Both the position numbers and the translations under genes were made by a program. 57,770 nt of DNA from Ruminococcus sp. (GTDB lineage Bacteria > Bacillota > Clostridia > Oscillospirales > Ruminococcaceae). This document shows, one piece after another, positions 8,044 to 18,049 of this stretch. Location of the stretch: positions 1 to 57,770 of the forward strand of contig NZ_JAFYYT010000006.1 of assembly GCF_017549005.1 (NCBI RefSeq), given 5' to 3'. The notes under the pieces were generated by a model. That model had not been told where the DNA came from and searched no databases. It saw nothing but the letters and a program-made list of their open reading frames with translations. Each line of letters opens with the position of its first letter. Within the stretch, counting starts at the first letter, position 1.

Positions 8044-8286
8044 ATGGAAAAGGAAAGAAATGCCCGTCCTGCAAAGAAGCCCCGCAAGAAGGTTTGTATG
8101 TTCTGCGCAGACAGGATCGAAAAGATCGATTACAAGGATCTTACAAAGCTCAGAAAGTGCATGACTGAAAGAGCTAAGATTCTTCCAAGACGAGTAACAG
8201 GCACTTGCGCTTACCATCAGCGTGAGCTCACAGTTGCTATCAAGAGAGCAAGACACATCGCTCTGCTTCCTTATATCAGCGACTAA
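8044..8286 (+). CDS. rpsR: 30S ribosomal protein S18
   Basis: The product is 80 residues. The conserved core is clear: [20 protein letters not shown] followed by [14 protein letters not shown] and ending [11 protein letters not shown]. Four cysteines (VCMFC, RKC, GTC) make this the zinc-binding C+ form of S18, unlike Cys-free forms found in some bacteria. S18 pairs with S6 on the ribosome platform. It is the last gene of the operon, followed by a strong terminator. AGGAGG precedes the start. Confidence 0.97.
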   Translation: MEKERNARPAKKPRKKVCMFCADRIEKIDYKDLTKLRKCMTERAKILPRRVTGTCAYHQRELTVAIKRARHIALLPYISD

Positions 8287-8297
8287 TTCATAAATTC

Positions 8298-8323
8298 AAG
8301 GGAGGCATTTTGCCTCCCTTTTT
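8298..8323 (+). terminator. Terminator of the rpsF-ssb-rpsR operon
   Basis: AAGGGAGGC and GCCTCCCTT form a 9-bp stem around a 4-nt ATTT loop, followed by a T run. It begins 12 bp after the rpsR stop. Confidence 0.92.
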
Positions 8324-8401
8324 GCATATTCATTTCTTTTGACGTTTTTATCATATGTATCCGCTCCTTACGGCATCGTTGAAGGAGCGTATTCGACAGG
8401 T

Positions 8402-8620
8402 CTATCGGTCGATATTCTGTACGGCGAGCTCTCCGTCCCTGCGGAAGAGAAGAGAGATGCACCATACTGCCGAGATAGCTACAAGAATGTAGACGGCACG
8501 GCTGAGAATGCTTCCTGCGCCTCCGAAGAGCCATGCTACCATATCAAACTCGAAAATACCGACCAATCCCCAGTTTATTCCTCCGATCACCAGAAGAATA
8601 AGAGCAATTTTGTCCCACAT
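8402..8620 (-). CDS. DUF378 family small membrane protein
   Basis: The 72-residue product (from MWDKIAL) has two hydrophobic segments separated by the DUF378 signature GGINWGLVGIFEFDMVAWLFG. The start at 8620 follows AAGAGGTG; the in-frame ATG at 8740 has no ribosome-binding site. DUF378 proteins are small two-helix inner-membrane proteins of unknown function, common in Firmicutes. The gene is monocistronic and convergent with rpsR. Confidence 0.8.
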   Translation of the reverse strand: MWDKIALILLVIGGINWGLVGIFEFDMVAWLFGGAGSILSRAVYILVAISAVWCISLLFRRDGELAVQNIDR

Positions 8621-8757
8621 ACTGAGAACACCTCTTGATTCGGGATTTCTGACGCACAGCGTCAGTGACCGCTGACTGCGGCATAGTGCGCGTTTCAGCG
8701 GTACAAAGGTATTATCACCGAAAAAATTCCGTCTATTCATTTTTGAAGGAGAAAATT

Positions 8758-9405
8758 ATGGTTTCATCAATTTTTTCATTAACTGATATTGACAAAAAGA
8801 CATGGATACTCATAGCAGTCGCCGCCGCAGCCGCTCTGCTCCTTGTTCTTTACATATGCGTCCACTTCAGCAAGGGCAAGCGAAAGGGAAGGGCTGCCGA
8901 GAAAAAGGTGGGAAAATTCCTGAAAAAGCTGGGGAAATCCGACCATATCAGGATAATAAACAATGCCTACCTCCCTCTTTACAACAAAGCCTGCGAGGTG
9001 GATCATCTCGTTTTCGGACGCTTCGGAGTCCTTGTTGTGGAGACTAAGGGCATTTCGGGCAAGGTAACAGGCAGCGGCAAGAACCTCACCCATACCATAG
9101 GCAGCAAGACCCACAAGCTCTACAATCCGCAGATGCAGAACAAGACCCATATCGACAATGTGGTACATCATCTGAAAAAGGGCGGTTTCGACAAGACTCC
9201 CGTAAACGGCGCGGTAGTCTTTGCCGCAAAGGATATCGAGTTTCCCTCAGAGCTCGGAACAGACCTGAAAGGACTGGAAAAGCTGTACAAGTCGCTTCCC
9301 GACGCAGGCTGCAACCAGGACGTGCTGTACAACTACTTCCACGATATGCAGGTAAGGAACCCTCTCAAAAAGGCGTGGATAAAGACCCGCAAGAAAAACG
9401 ACTGA
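8758..9405 (+). CDS. NERD domain membrane-anchored protein
   Basis: The 215-residue product has one membrane helix (about residues 16-38) followed by a basic patch and a NERD (nuclease-related) domain. The domain shows KGRAAEKKVGKFLKKLG, then INNAYLPLYNKACEVDHLVFG and GVLVVETKGISG. The Asp in EVDH and the E-x-K in VETKG match the PD-(D/E)XK nuclease core, so it may be catalytically active. The start at 8758 follows AAGGAG at 7 nt, overriding an upstream in-frame codon at 8665. Function of stand-alone NERD proteins is not well defined; a DNA processing or defence role is possible. Confidence 0.85.
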   Translation: MVSSIFSLTDIDKKTWILIAVAAAAALLLVLYICVHFSKGKRKGRAAEKKVGKFLKKLGKSDHIRIINNAYLPLYNKACEVDHLVFGRFGVLVVETKGISGKVTGSGKNLTHTIGSKTHKLYNPQMQNKTHIDNVVHHLKKGGFDKTPVNGAVVFAAKDIEFPSELGTDLKGLEKLYKSLPDAGCNQDVLYNYFHDMQVRNPLKKAWIKTRKKND

Positions 9406-9433
9406 TACAGGCAGTATGCCAAAGGAGTTTATT

Positions 9434-11026
9434 ATGAAAGCAAAAAGGTTAATAGCAGCCGCAGCAGCTGCACTTATCGCGATTCCCTCAGCTTTTCACG
9501 CTGACTGTCTGAAAAAGACAGCAGATGCCGCAAATATCCCCTCAGTCACATTCACAAATTTTGACAGCCGCATAAACGGCGGCGAACCCATTCGCGGAGT
9601 TGATATATCGTCTGTTATCTCCGTTGAGGAAGCTGGCGTGAAGTTCTATGACGACAAGGGCAATGAACAGGATATCTTTCAGACCCTTGCCGACCACGGC
9701 GTTAACTATATCCGCGTAAGGATATGGAACGAACCTCACGACGACAACGGAAATACCTACGGCGGCGGACACTCAGACCTGGAAACTGCCGCAAAGATAG
9801 GCAAGAGAGCTGCCGAGCACGGTATGAAGCTCCTTGCGGATATACACTATTCCGACTTCTGGGCAGACCCCTCAAAGCAGACCCGTCCAAAGTACTGGCA
9901 GCCCCATGACCATAACAAGCTAAAGGGCGAGATATACAACTGGACATCATGGGTAGTGAAGTATCTTACCGAAAACGGCAGCGATATCGGCATGGTACAG
10001 GTGGGCAACGAGACCGAGTGCTTCTTCTGCGGAGAAAAGGATATGTACAAGATATGCGACCTTTTCTCCAGCGGCGAAAAAGCTATACGCGACTTCGACA
10101 AGAATATCCTCATAGCTCATCATTTTGCCAATGCAGGCAACGGACACTTCGGCTGGTATGCACAGGTAATGGACGAGTGCAAGCTCGATTATGATATTTT
10201 TGCCTGCTCGTACTACTCCTACTGGCACGGCTCTCTGGATAATCTGCAAAAAACTCTCACGGACATCGGAAACAAGTACAACAAGTACGTTATGGTAGTC
10301 GAGACCGCCTATCCCTACACTGATAACGACGGCGACGATTTCGGAAACAGTGTAAGCTCAAGCACCGGCGGAATCGACCTGAGATACGATATATCGGTTG
10401 ACGGACAGGCAAAGGCTCTTGCAGACGTATTCCAAACCGTGGCAAACTGTAACGGACACGGTATCGGCGTTTTCTACTGGGAGCCTGCATGGCTTGGAGT
10501 TCCCGATATCTCATGGCAGGAGCAGAAGCAGCACTGGGAGCAGCAGGGCTCGGGCTGGGCGACAGTCTACGCTAAGGACTACGACAGCGGAGCTACAGAA
10601 ACAGGAGGCTCCTCATTTGACAATCAGGCGCTTTTCGACTTCCACGGCAAGCCGCTGGAGTCCCTTGACCTGTTCCTCAACATCTATCCTCAGAAAAAGC
10701 CTGAAACAACAACTACTACGACAACGACCACTACCACTACGACAACAACAACTACTACAACGACAACAACGACCACTACTACCGCCGAGCCTACGGAAAC
10801 AAGGGAGATAATACTCGGCGACATCAACAGCGACGGAGCTATAGACGTATTTGACGTAATAGCGCTGAGGAAGGCAGTACTGAAAGGGGAGAAGTCGGCA
10901 GAGCTTGACCTTAACGGTGATAATGAAGTCGGCACAGCAGACCTTGTAAAGCTGCAAAGTTATATCCTCGGAAATAAGGACAATGACCTCACAAAAAAGA
11001 CCATAATCGTAAAGAAGAACGGATAA
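9434..11026 (+). CDS. GH53 arabinogalactan endo-beta-1,4-galactanase with dockerin
   Basis: The 530-residue secreted enzyme has a signal peptide (to about residue 22), a GH53 barrel (about 50-430), a nearly pure Thr linker of about 28 residues and a C-terminal type I dockerin (about 465-525). The acid/base is Glu193 in VGNETE and the nucleophile Glu290 in VMVVETAYPYT. The substrate by family is beta-1,4-galactan of pectin side chains. The dockerin has two Ca-binding loops, DINSDGAIDVFD and DLNGDNEVGTAD, and would dock the enzyme on a scaffoldin cohesin. This dockerin differs in type from those of the other two dockerin proteins here. AAGGAG before 9434 decides the start. Confidence 0.93.
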   Translation: MKAKRLIAAAAAALIAIPSAFHADCLKKTADAANIPSVTFTNFDSRINGGEPIRGVDISSVISVEEAGVKFYDDKGNEQDIFQTLADHGVNYIRVRIWNEPHDDNGNTYGGGHSDLETAAKIGKRAAEHGMKLLADIHYSDFWADPSKQTRPKYWQPHDHNKLKGEIYNWTSWVVKYLTENGSDIGMVQVGNETECFFCGEKDMYKICDLFSSGEKAIRDFDKNILIAHHFANAGNGHFGWYAQVMDECKLDYDIFACSYYSYWHGSLDNLQKTLTDIGNKYNKYVMVVETAYPYTDNDGDDFGNSVSSSTGGIDLRYDISVDGQAKALADVFQTVANCNGHGIGVFYWEPAWLGVPDISWQEQKQHWEQQGSGWATVYAKDYDSGATETGGSSFDNQALFDFHGKPLESLDLFLNIYPQKKPETTTTTTTTTTTTTTTTTTTTTTTTTTAEPTETREIILGDINSDGAIDVFDVIALRKAVLKGEKSAELDLNGDNEVGTADLVKLQSYILGNKDNDLTKKTIIVKKNG

Positions 11027-11030
11027 ACGC

Positions 11031-11059
11031 AAAGCCGCTGCAATTGCAGCGGCTTTTTG
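11031..11059. terminator. Bidirectional terminator after the galactanase gene
   Basis: A perfect 24-bp palindrome (AAGCCGCTGCAA/TTGCAGCGGCTT) is followed by TTTTT. It separates the galactanase gene from the convergent HAD gene whose stop lies at 11063. Confidence 0.88.
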
Positions 11060-11062
11060 TTA

Positions 11063-11704
11063 CTATAAAATAAAAGCGGGGATATCTGACGGCTTTTCCG
11101 CAATAAACACAGCTCCTTCAGCTTCAAGCTCGGCGCGTCCGCGGAAGCCCCATGTACAGCCGATAGAACCGATATCTGCATTTTTGGCGGTCTGTATGTC
11201 AACATTGCTGTCGCCTATCATATAAACATCGAACTCCACATCCGGAAGGGCTTCGTATATCTCATATATAACGGCAATATCAGGTTTTTTCGGCCTTTCA
11301 TCGGTTCCGCCCAGTATACGTATGAAATCTATATCCGGCAGCAGTTTTCCGATCATCTCTTTTGCAACTTTTTCGGGCTTATTGGTAGCTACAGCAAGGA
11401 CGACTCCGTACTTTTGGAGCAGCCTGAGCGTTTCGTGTATACCGTCGTAGAGCCTGGTCTTGTCGAGATAATGGACTCCGTAGTACTCGCTGAACAGACT
11501 GTGGAGCTCCGCAGCCCTGTCCTTTTTGTCATCTGGGAGGGCTCTCTCGCAGAGCTTTTTTGCACCGTTTCCCACCATTTTCTTATACGCCTCGTAGTCA
11601 TGGGTGGGACAGCCAAGCTGCTCAAGCCCGTAGTTTACCGCGTCACCCAGGTCACAGATAGTATCCGCGATAGTTCCGTCAAGGTCAAAAACAGTCAGTA
11701 TCAT
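11063..11704 (-). CDS. HAD hydrolase, phosphoglycolate phosphatase-like
   Basis: The 213-residue product is a HAD family phosphatase with motif I FDLDGTIADT at the N terminus, motif II in VLAVATNKPEKVAKE and motif III/IV in MIGDSNVDIQTAKNA. The alpha-helical cap after motif I places it in the Gph/PGMB-like subgroup. Substrate cannot be told from sequence; family members act on phosphoglycolate, sugar phosphates or pyrophosphate. It overlaps the end of hslO by 4 bp (ATGA), so it is translated as part of the hslO operon. The lack of a separate ribosome-binding site fits translational coupling. Confidence 0.85.
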   Translation of the reverse strand: MILTVFDLDGTIADTICDLGDAVNYGLEQLGCPTHDYEAYKKMVGNGAKKLCERALPDDKKDRAAELHSLFSEYYGVHYLDKTRLYDGIHETLRLLQKYGVVLAVATNKPEKVAKEMIGKLLPDIDFIRILGGTDERPKKPDIAVIYEIYEALPDVEFDVYMIGDSNVDIQTAKNADIGSIGCTWGFRGRAELEAEGAVFIAEKPSDIPAFIL

Positions 11705-12579
11705 ACTTGTTCTCCCATGAGCCTGCGTATCTCATCGGGAGTAAAAACGTACTCCTTACCGCAGAAATGGCAGCTTACGGAAGTATCCTTGCCCTCCTCG
11801 GCAATTGACTTCAGCTCGTCCTTTCCGATACTGATAAGAACTCTCTCAGTGCGCTCGCGGCTGCAGTCGCATTTATATACAGGAGAAGCAGTATCGAGGA
11901 CATTGGGCTCCAGCCCTTCAAGGAGCATATTCGCTATTTCCTCGGGAGTTATGCCCTCGTCCAGCATAGCCGATACGGGACGTATTTTCGCAACGTTCTT
12001 TTCGATTATATCTATGCATTTCTCGTCTGCAAATGGGAGAAGCTGCACAAGGAAGCCGCCTGCGGCTTTTACAGTAAGGTCGGGATTAACGAGGACACCG
12101 AGGCTGCAAACTGTAGGGATCTGTTCGCTTGTAGCGTAATAGCTTGCGATATCCTCGGCAATTTCGCCCGAAACGAGGGGGATAACACCCACATAGGGCT
12201 CTTTCAGTCCCATATCCTTGACTACCGAGAGAGTACCGTCCCTGCCCACAGCTCCGCCTACATCGAGTTTTCCCTGAGCGTTGAGTGGGAGCTCAACAAT
12301 TGGGTTGTTCACGCAGCTTTTCACGTTTCCGCGGCTGTCCGCAACTGCCACGAGCTGTCCCGAAGGGCCTCCTCCGTCCACGCGGAGAGTAACGCTGTCA
12401 TCGTCGCCCTTGAGCATATACCCCATGAGGGAAGCGGCTATAGTAAGCCTTCCGAGACCTGCTGTGATAACAGCTGAGGTCTTGTGTATGCGTTCGATCT
12501 CCGAAACTATATCCTTAGCGTCAAGTACCTCCGCAAAGGCTGAGCCGTCTGCGGATATCGCTCTGTATAAATTACCCAT
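11701..12579 (-). CDS. hslO: Redox-regulated chaperone Hsp33
   Basis: The 292-residue length is normal for Hsp33. The N-terminal domain carries MGNLYRAISADGSAFAEVL, and the C-terminal zinc switch has CDC and CHFC about 40 residues apart. The four Cys hold zinc when reduced and form disulfides under oxidative stress, turning on holdase activity. In an anaerobe this points to protection during oxygen exposure. The start at 12579 sits 9 nt after AAAGG; in-frame codons at 12585 and 12630 are less well placed. It lies between a methyltransferase gene and the HAD gene in one leftward operon. Confidence 0.95.
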   Translation of the reverse strand: MGNLYRAISADGSAFAEVLDAKDIVSEIERIHKTSAVITAGLGRLTIAASLMGYMLKGDDDSVTLRVDGGGPSGQLVAVADSRGNVKSCVNNPIVELPLNAQGKLDVGGAVGRDGTLSVVKDMGLKEPYVGVIPLVSGEIAEDIASYYATSEQIPTVCSLGVLVNPDLTVKAAGGFLVQLLPFADEKCIDIIEKNVAKIRPVSAMLDEGITPEEIANMLLEGLEPNVLDTASPVYKCDCSRERTERVLISIGKDELKSIAEEGKDTSVSCHFCGKEYVFTPDEIRRLMGEQV

Positions 12580-12592
12580 TTCCATTATCCTT

Positions 12593-13360
12593 TCAGTATT
12601 TCTGACCGCTTCTGATACATCTTGCGGCATAGACTATGCGCTGAGAATCGGCTTTCGGCGGCTCAAAGCTGTCGTCGCCGTACTTGCCGAGGACTTCAAA
12701 GCCGCATTCTTCAAGAAGTTTTTCGATATCCTCTTCGCTGTAAGCCTTTTCCGAGAATCCGTCAGAGCTTCGGGAGTAAAGCCCGTTTTCTTCCAGCTCA
12801 AAGAACTGCAGCTCCATTTTCACCTCAAGAGAAACGGGATCGAGAGTATTCTCCCAAACGCAGTAAACGTGCTCCGTTTCATATGTAAAGGTGTTATTTG
12901 CCAGTATTTCGCGGTGTTTGTAGGGAGTATTCACATCGAAGATGAAAAGCCCGTCCTGTTCCGAGAAAAAGGCAACTCCCTCAAATACCTTTCTCACGTC
13001 CTCAGTGCTTGCAAGGTGGTTTATGCTGTCGAGGGCGCAGATAGTGACATCTACCGTGCCGAACATATCCAGCTTTCGCATATCCTGACACAGGTACTGT
13101 ATATTCGCGCCGCTGTCAAACTTCTTGTCAAGAGCTATACCCAGCATTTCGTCGGAATTGTCAACTCCAATGACGTCGTAGCCGAGACCTGCCATTACTT
13201 CTGAGATACTTCCCGTACCGCAGGCGAGGTCGAGGAGAATATTATCCTTAGTGGTCTTGAAGCGCTGTATTATCTCATGGAAGTATCTTCCGCGCCCGTT
13301 ATAGTCTATATTTGCGGTAAGCTCGTCGTAATACCGCGCAAAAGCACTGTATCCGCTCAA
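12593..13360 (-). CDS. Class I SAM-dependent methyltransferase (TTG start)
   Basis: The 255-residue product has a Rossmann-type methyltransferase fold: motif I LLDLACGTGSISEVM, motif II VIGVDNSDEMLGIA, and a later TICALDSINHL that matches the product-binding region. The start YSAFARYYDELTANIDY is typical of a group of Firmicutes methyltransferases of unknown substrate that sit near hslO or secA-type genes. Translation probably starts at the TTG at 13360, 8 nt after AAGGAGG. The ATG at 13435 would add an unrelated basic leader. The gene ends 13 bp before hslO starts. Confidence 0.85.
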   Translation of the reverse strand: MSGYSAFARYYDELTANIDYNGRGRYFHEIIQRFKTTKDNILLDLACGTGSISEVMAGLGYDVIGVDNSDEMLGIALDKKFDSGANIQYLCQDMRKLDMFGTVDVTICALDSINHLASTEDVRKVFEGVAFFSEQDGLFIFDVNTPYKHREILANNTFTYETEHVYCVWENTLDPVSLEVKMELQFFELEENGLYSRSSDGFSEKAYSEEDIEKLLEECGFEVLGKYGDDSFEPPKADSQRIVYAARCIRSGQKY

Positions 13361-13459
13361 TGCTGACGCCTCCTTCGGTAGTTGTTTTCTGCGGCTGAAA
13401 CAACGGGCTGCGACCATAGCGGCGCAGCCCGTCACGTTCTTCTCAGCACGGAGAAGTGA

Positions 13460-14485
13460 TTATTTTTCTTCCTGGTCTACAGAAGTCGGCTCTGTAGGAT
13501 CGGTAATAGGCTCGGTCGTAGGCTGATTGTTGTCTATGATCTCGCCTGCGAGGTTAGTGGTGTAGCTCTTTGTTACGTTGCCCTCGTCGTCATAATCGGT
13601 ATAAGTGATGTATATGTCATCAGTTTTGTACTGATGTGCTGTACTTCTGAGGATAAGCTTTGAATCTCCGTCCCATTCGTAGGTCTTGAGCTCGTACTCG
13701 ATCTCGTCCTTTTTGTCGAATACGATCATCTTGCCGTTTTTAAGGTCGTCGAGCTCCACAAGGTTTTTAAGGACATTCATTTCCTTCCATGATACATAAA
13801 TACCCTTTTCAGGATCATAGCGGTAATACTTGCCCGTTTTGTTCTCCAGCTCGTCCTGCTTTTCGATTATGAAGACATCAGGATAGCTGTCGCCGTCGAA
13901 GTCGGCGCTTACGATGAAATCCTCGAGCTTTTTCTCCTCGTCGTTTTTGAGTTCCTTTTCGATATCGGTCGTATCAACGTCCTTTATCTGCTGGAACGTG
14001 GTTTCTTCCCCGTTTTTGTTTTTGCGTGATACCTTTATTTCATTAGGCTTTGTTCCAAGTGAAAAACTTATATTGCTGTAATCCTTAGGATCGAATGAAG
14101 TTGTCTGCGTTGTTGCTTCTTCAGTGGTTGAAGGTGCAGTTGAAGCCGACGTGGTAGTCCTGTGTACAGTAGGCACTGATCTTGTAGTACCGTGTACGAC
14201 TCCGTCATTGCCCGGCGCCCTGGTAGCAGACACTATAATATTATTTGTTGTATGAACAGCAGTAGTTGTTCCCGATACCTTTTTGCCCGCAGACTTTGAG
14301 GTAGTTACATTTGACGTTGACATCTGACCTGTAGTAGCCTCGGTCTCGTATGTCTGCAGATCGGTAGTAGTACCGTTTGCAGTTTCCGAAACTGAGTTCA
14401 GATCCTTGTTGTCAGGCGTTCCTGTGACTATTCCGCAGCCTGAGAGAAGTGCAAGAAGAACAGCGGGAAAAATAAGCTTTTTCAT
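13460..14485 (-). CDS. Thr-rich lipoprotein of unknown function
   Basis: The 341-residue product starts with a lipoprotein signal peptide ending at LLSGC (Cys17). A Thr/Ser-rich region of about 120 residues follows, likely an extended wall-spanning linker. The C-terminal half is acidic and contains ADFDGDSYPDVFIIE, which resembles a calcium-binding FG-GAP or EF-hand-like loop found in surface proteins. A last Thr/Pro-rich tail ends the protein. I do not recognise the family. It lies on the same strand between secA and the methyltransferase, with GAGGTG before the ATG. Surface exposure is inferred from the lipobox and linker. Confidence 0.75.
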   Translation of the reverse strand: MKKLIFPAVLLALLSGCGIVTGTPDNKDLNSVSETANGTTTDLQTYETEATTGQMSTSNVTTSKSAGKKVSGTTTAVHTTNNIIVSATRAPGNDGVVHGTTRSVPTVHRTTTSASTAPSTTEEATTQTTSFDPKDYSNISFSLGTKPNEIKVSRKNKNGEETTFQQIKDVDTTDIEKELKNDEEKKLEDFIVSADFDGDSYPDVFIIEKQDELENKTGKYYRYDPEKGIYVSWKEMNVLKNLVELDDLKNGKMIVFDKKDEIEYELKTYEWDGDSKLILRSTAHQYKTDDIYITYTDYDDEGNVTKSYTTNLAGEIIDNNQPTTEPITDPTEPTSVDQEEK

Positions 14486-14675
14486 ATTGTCACCTCATAA
14501 AACCTTTCTTTCTCCATAAAACCGTCCGCTTGTGCAGACCTGACGAAAAACAGCTTTTCCGAGAAAAGCTCCTCCGCGGCAGCCCCCTGCCGTCCACAAA
14601 GCTATGAACGATATGGAAATCCATCCCTTTTTGATCTCTGATCCCGTTTAACGGCAGAATACTGCCGCTCATGTA

Positions 14676-17438
14676 TTATTTGCCTGCCATGTCCTTTGCC
14701 TTGCAGCACTTTTTATATTTCTTGCCGCTTCCGCATGGACAAGGATCGTTATCGCCGATCTTCTTTGAACGTACAGGCTCGTCTGAGAAGCTTCCGTCGC
14801 CTGCGCCTGCATTCGGAGCGTCTGGCTGAGCCACCTGTTCACGCTCGGGAGCTTCATTTGTCTGAAGTCTTACTGTAAGGAGCATACGGATAGTATCCTC
14901 ACGGATAGAGTCTACCATAGCGTCGAACATCTCGAAGCCCTCGTAACGATACTCGATAACAGGGTTCTTCTGACCGTATGAACGGAGACCGATACCCTTC
15001 TTGAGCTCTTCCATGTCGTCGATATGAGCCATCCACTTGGTATCAACGACCTTGAGAAGGATAACTCTCTCGAGCTCACGCATAACTTCCGAGCCGTACT
15101 CGGCTTCCTTTGCCTCGTAGATCTCGCCGGCCTTGCTGCTGAGAGCGTTGACGATATCTTCCTTGGATACTTCCTGGAGTTCCTCATCTGTGAAGTTGAG
15201 GTCCTCAGGACCGATGAGCCAGCCGAGGAAGTGCTCCTTGAGGCCGACCATGTTCCAGTCATCCTTGACCTCGTTATCAACAAGGTAGGTATCGACTGTG
15301 GTATTGATGAGATCCTCCATCATCTTGAGTATGCTCTCGTGGAGATCCTCTCCGTCGAGAACCTGTGATCTCTGTTTGTAGATGATCTCACGCTGTGTAT
15401 TCATAACGTCGTCGTAGTTGAGGACGTTCTTTCTTATGCTGAAGTTCTGACCCTCGACCTTCTTCTGTGAGGACTCGATGATCCTTGTGAGCATTTTGCT
15501 CTCGATAGGAGTATTTTCGTCAACATTGAGGGTCTTCATGAGGTTTTCGAGGCGGTCGCCGGCGAATATACGCATGAGGTTATCCTCGACTGAAAGGAAG
15601 AAGCAGCTTTCGCCCTCGTCACCCTGACGGCCGGAACGTCCGCGGAGCTGATTGTCGATACGGCGTGATTCGTGACGCTCTGTACCGAGTATATAAAGTC
15701 CGCCTGCCTCCTTGACAGCAACAGCCTTTTCCTTTACCTCTGCATTGAACTTATCATAAAGCTCGCGGTAGAGCTTTCTTGCTGCAAGAACTTCTTCGTT
15801 GTCTGTATCAGCGAAGCCGATAGCCTCTGTGATGATCTCCTCGGGGATCTCGCGCTTTCTCAGCTCGGCTCTTGCCAGGAACTCGGCGTTACCGCCAAGC
15901 ATGATATCGGTACCACGGCCTGCCATGTTTGTAGCGATGGTAACAGCGCCGTACTTACCTGCCTGTGCAACGATCTCGGCTTCCTTTGCGTGGTGCTTTG
16001 CGTTGAGCACTTCATGCTTGATGCCCTTTCTCTTGAGCATAGCGGAGAGAAGCTCTGATTTCTCGATAGAGACTGTACCGACGAGGATAGGCTGACCTTT
16101 CTCGTGGCACTCGATTATCTTGTTGATGATAGCGACATACTTGCCCTTTTCCGTAGTATATACCTGATCGTTGTGGTCGACACGGATAACGGGCTTGTTA
16201 GTCGGAACTGCAATAACATCGAGCTTGTAGATCTCCTTGAATTCGTCCTCTTCTGTCATGGCAGTACCTGTCATACCGGAGAGTTTTGTGTAAAGACGGA
16301 AGAAGTTCTGGAAGGTGATAGTAGCGAGAGTCTTTGATTCGCTCTTTATCTTAACGCCTTCCTTAGCCTCGATAGCCTGGTGGAGACCGTCGTTGAAACG
16401 ACGTCCCATCATAAGACGGCCTGTAAATTCGTCAACGATGATGATCTCGCCGTCCTTGACAACGTAGTCGATATCGTTCTTCATTACGCCGTTAGCCTTG
16501 ATAGCCTGATTTATGTGGTGGAGGAGGGTCATGTTCTCTGAATCCATAAGGTTCTCGACTCTGAACGCTTCCTCAGCCTTCTTTACGCCGCGCTGTGTGA
16601 TAGTAGCGGTCTTGGCCTTTTCGTCGATGATGTAATCGGCAGTATCATTTATAGACTCCTGATCTACCTTGTCGTCCATTTCAACGACTGTAGTCGAAGT
16701 AAGAGTTTTAGCAAAGCGGTCAACAATAGCGTACAGGTCTGTGGACTTGTCGCCGCGTCCCGAAATGATAAGAGGAGTACGCGCTTCATCTATGAGGATA
16801 GAGTCGACCTCGTCCACGATAGCGAAGTTGGGGGCACGCTGAACGCGCTCCTCCTTGTGAGTTACCATGTTGTCACGGAGGTAATCAAAGCCTAGCTCGT
16901 TGTTGGTTGCGTAGGTAACGTCGCAGTTATATGCTGCACGGCGCTGGTCGTTGTTGAGACCATGGAGGATACATCCTACAGTAAGTCCCAGCCAGCGGAG
17001 CACCTTACCCATTTCCTCTGCCTGTGTCTTTGCGAGGTAGTCGTTTACTGTAACGACATGAACGCCGAGACCCGAGAGAGCGTTGAGGTAGGAAGCAACG
17101 CAGGCAACGAGAGTTTTACCTTCACCTGTTTTCATTTCGGCGATACGTCCCTGATGAAGAACGATAGCACCGATTATCTGCACAGGATAGGGCTTTTTCT
17201 CGAGTACACGCCAGGCAGCTTCTCTTACGGTAGCAAGAGCCTCGGGGAGGATATCGTCGAGAGTTTCGCCGTCCTCGAGTCTTTCCTTGAATTCCGCGGT
17301 CTTGGCTTTGAGCTCTGCGTCGGAGAGAGCCTGATATTCCTCGTCAAGCTCGAGAACTTTATTCTTTATCGGTTCGATACGCTTGAGCTCGCGGTTGGAG
17401 TAAGCATTCGCACCAAAAACGTTTTTGAATAAACCCAT
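14676..17438 (-). CDS. secA: Preprotein translocase ATPase SecA
   Basis: The 920-residue product has all SecA landmarks in order: Walker [28 protein letters not shown] (Walker B), the preprotein cross-linking region, [34 protein letters not shown] and a C-terminal zinc SEC-C tail [13 protein letters not shown]. SecA drives secretory proteins through SecYEG by ATP hydrolysis. The tail binds SecB or phospholipid in other species. A consensus promoter lies 66 bp upstream of the start. The genes that follow leftward (lipoprotein, methyltransferase, hslO) may partly depend on it, though a 190-bp gap with little content separates it from the lipoprotein gene. Confidence 0.98.
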   Translation of the reverse strand: MGLFKNVFGANAYSNRELKRIEPIKNKVLELDEEYQALSDAELKAKTAEFKERLEDGETLDDILPEALATVREAAWRVLEKKPYPVQIIGAIVLHQGRIAEMKTGEGKTLVACVASYLNALSGLGVHVVTVNDYLAKTQAEEMGKVLRWLGLTVGCILHGLNNDQRRAAYNCDVTYATNNELGFDYLRDNMVTHKEERVQRAPNFAIVDEVDSILIDEARTPLIISGRGDKSTDLYAIVDRFAKTLTSTTVVEMDDKVDQESINDTADYIIDEKAKTATITQRGVKKAEEAFRVENLMDSENMTLLHHINQAIKANGVMKNDIDYVVKDGEIIIVDEFTGRLMMGRRFNDGLHQAIEAKEGVKIKSESKTLATITFQNFFRLYTKLSGMTGTAMTEEDEFKEIYKLDVIAVPTNKPVIRVDHNDQVYTTEKGKYVAIINKIIECHEKGQPILVGTVSIEKSELLSAMLKRKGIKHEVLNAKHHAKEAEIVAQAGKYGAVTIATNMAGRGTDIMLGGNAEFLARAELRKREIPEEIITEAIGFADTDNEEVLAARKLYRELYDKFNAEVKEKAVAVKEAGGLYILGTERHESRRIDNQLRGRSGRQGDEGESCFFLSVEDNLMRIFAGDRLENLMKTLNVDENTPIESKMLTRIIESSQKKVEGQNFSIRKNVLNYDDVMNTQREIIYKQRSQVLDGEDLHESILKMMEDLINTTVDTYLVDNEVKDDWNMVGLKEHFLGWLIGPEDLNFTDEELQEVSKEDIVNALSSKAGEIYEAKEAEYGSEVMRELERVILLKVVDTKWMAHIDDMEELKKGIGLRSYGQKNPVIEYRYEGFEMFDAMVDSIREDTIRMLLTVRLQTNEAPEREQVAQPDAPNAGAGDGSFSDEPVRSKKIGDNDPCPCGSGKKYKKCCKAKDMAGK

Positions 17439-17503
17439 TTTTGTTTTCCGCCTTTACTTTATTATAATATAGGTCTGATAATCCATATAATTAGACATAA
17501 TAT

Positions 17504-17532
17504 ATTTTACAACAAACGACAGTGTTTGTCAA
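17504..17532 (-). promoter_or_regulatory. Promoter of secA
   Basis: On the reverse strand TTGACA (17527-17532) and TAAAAT (17504-17509) are separated by 17 bp. The predicted start of transcription lies about 60 nt before the secA ATG. Confidence 0.75.
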
Positions 17533-17650
17533 TACCTATTATACAGAAACAGCGGACAGAGTCCGCTATTTCATCATAATATCACAGTATACAGGCATTT
17601 GGACAAAAAATAAGTAATTATTACCCAATAGTGGGGCGTGGGATTGTTTA

Positions 17651-17902
17651 TTACCCGAGCGCACCTATGCTATGGCATTCTGCAAGGCATGAATCGCAAA
17701 AAGAACAGAAGGCGGCGATAACAGCGTATACGGACAGGATAGAAACCAAAAGAACGATTCCGAGAATGAGCAGAACTGTTTTTACGGTACTTCCGCTGCT
17801 ATTTGCATTGCTGTACGTTCTTTTGGGGGAATTTATACTGCAGTCAGCCATGATGATTATTATTCCGATGCTGATTACAATAAGTATCAAAAAAGGTATC
17901 AT
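17651..17902 (-). CDS. Small membrane protein with two helices
   Basis: The 83-residue product has two strongly hydrophobic segments (IPFLILIVISIGIIIIM and VKTVLLILGIVLLVSILSVY) joined by a polar Ser/Asn-rich loop, and ends with a Cys-containing tail CSFCDSCLAECHS. The start at 17902 lies 7 nt after AAGGAG. An overlapping rightward frame lacks a ribosome-binding site and was rejected. The cysteine cluster at the C terminus could bind a metal. I do not recognise the family. It is a single gene between secA and a structured intergenic region. Confidence 0.6.
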   Translation of the reverse strand: MIPFLILIVISIGIIIIMADCSINSPKRTYSNANSSGSTVKTVLLILGIVLLVSILSVYAVIAAFCSFCDSCLAECHSIGALG

Positions 17903-18008
17903 ATTTATGCTCCTTATCCTCAATTATCCCAATATCATGCTCAGATGAGCTTGTTTATAAAAACTATATCATGATATGATAATACCATTTCCGCCGAATT
18001 TCCGCAAG

Positions 18009-18043
18009 GTGACAAATGTCACTTTAGGAGTGACATTTGTCAC
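18009..18043. promoter_or_regulatory. Pair of 14-bp palindromic operator-like sites
   Basis: Two sites of the form GTGACA-NN-TGTCAC occur at 18009-18022 (NN = AA) and 18030-18043 (NN = TT). Their centres are 21 bp apart, two turns of the helix, so both face the same side of the DNA. They end 7 bp before a -35 box. This looks like a double binding site for a dimeric regulator. They are also inverted repeats of each other, so a hairpin is an alternative. Confidence 0.6.
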
Positions 18044-18049
18044 TTTCTC

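Noticed and set aside
11414-13204. Long rightward frames opposite the HAD, hslO and methyltransferase genes
   Set aside because: The leftward genes have clear family motifs and operon-like overlaps; the opposite frames are shadows.
14490-14672. 60-codon frame between the lipoprotein and secA genes
   Set aside because: No ribosome-binding site and no protein-like sequence; the gap seems to hold only weak palindromes.
17631-17948. Rightward 105-codon frame over the small membrane protein gene
   Set aside because: No ribosome-binding site. The leftward frame has AAGGAG at the right distance and two clean membrane helices.
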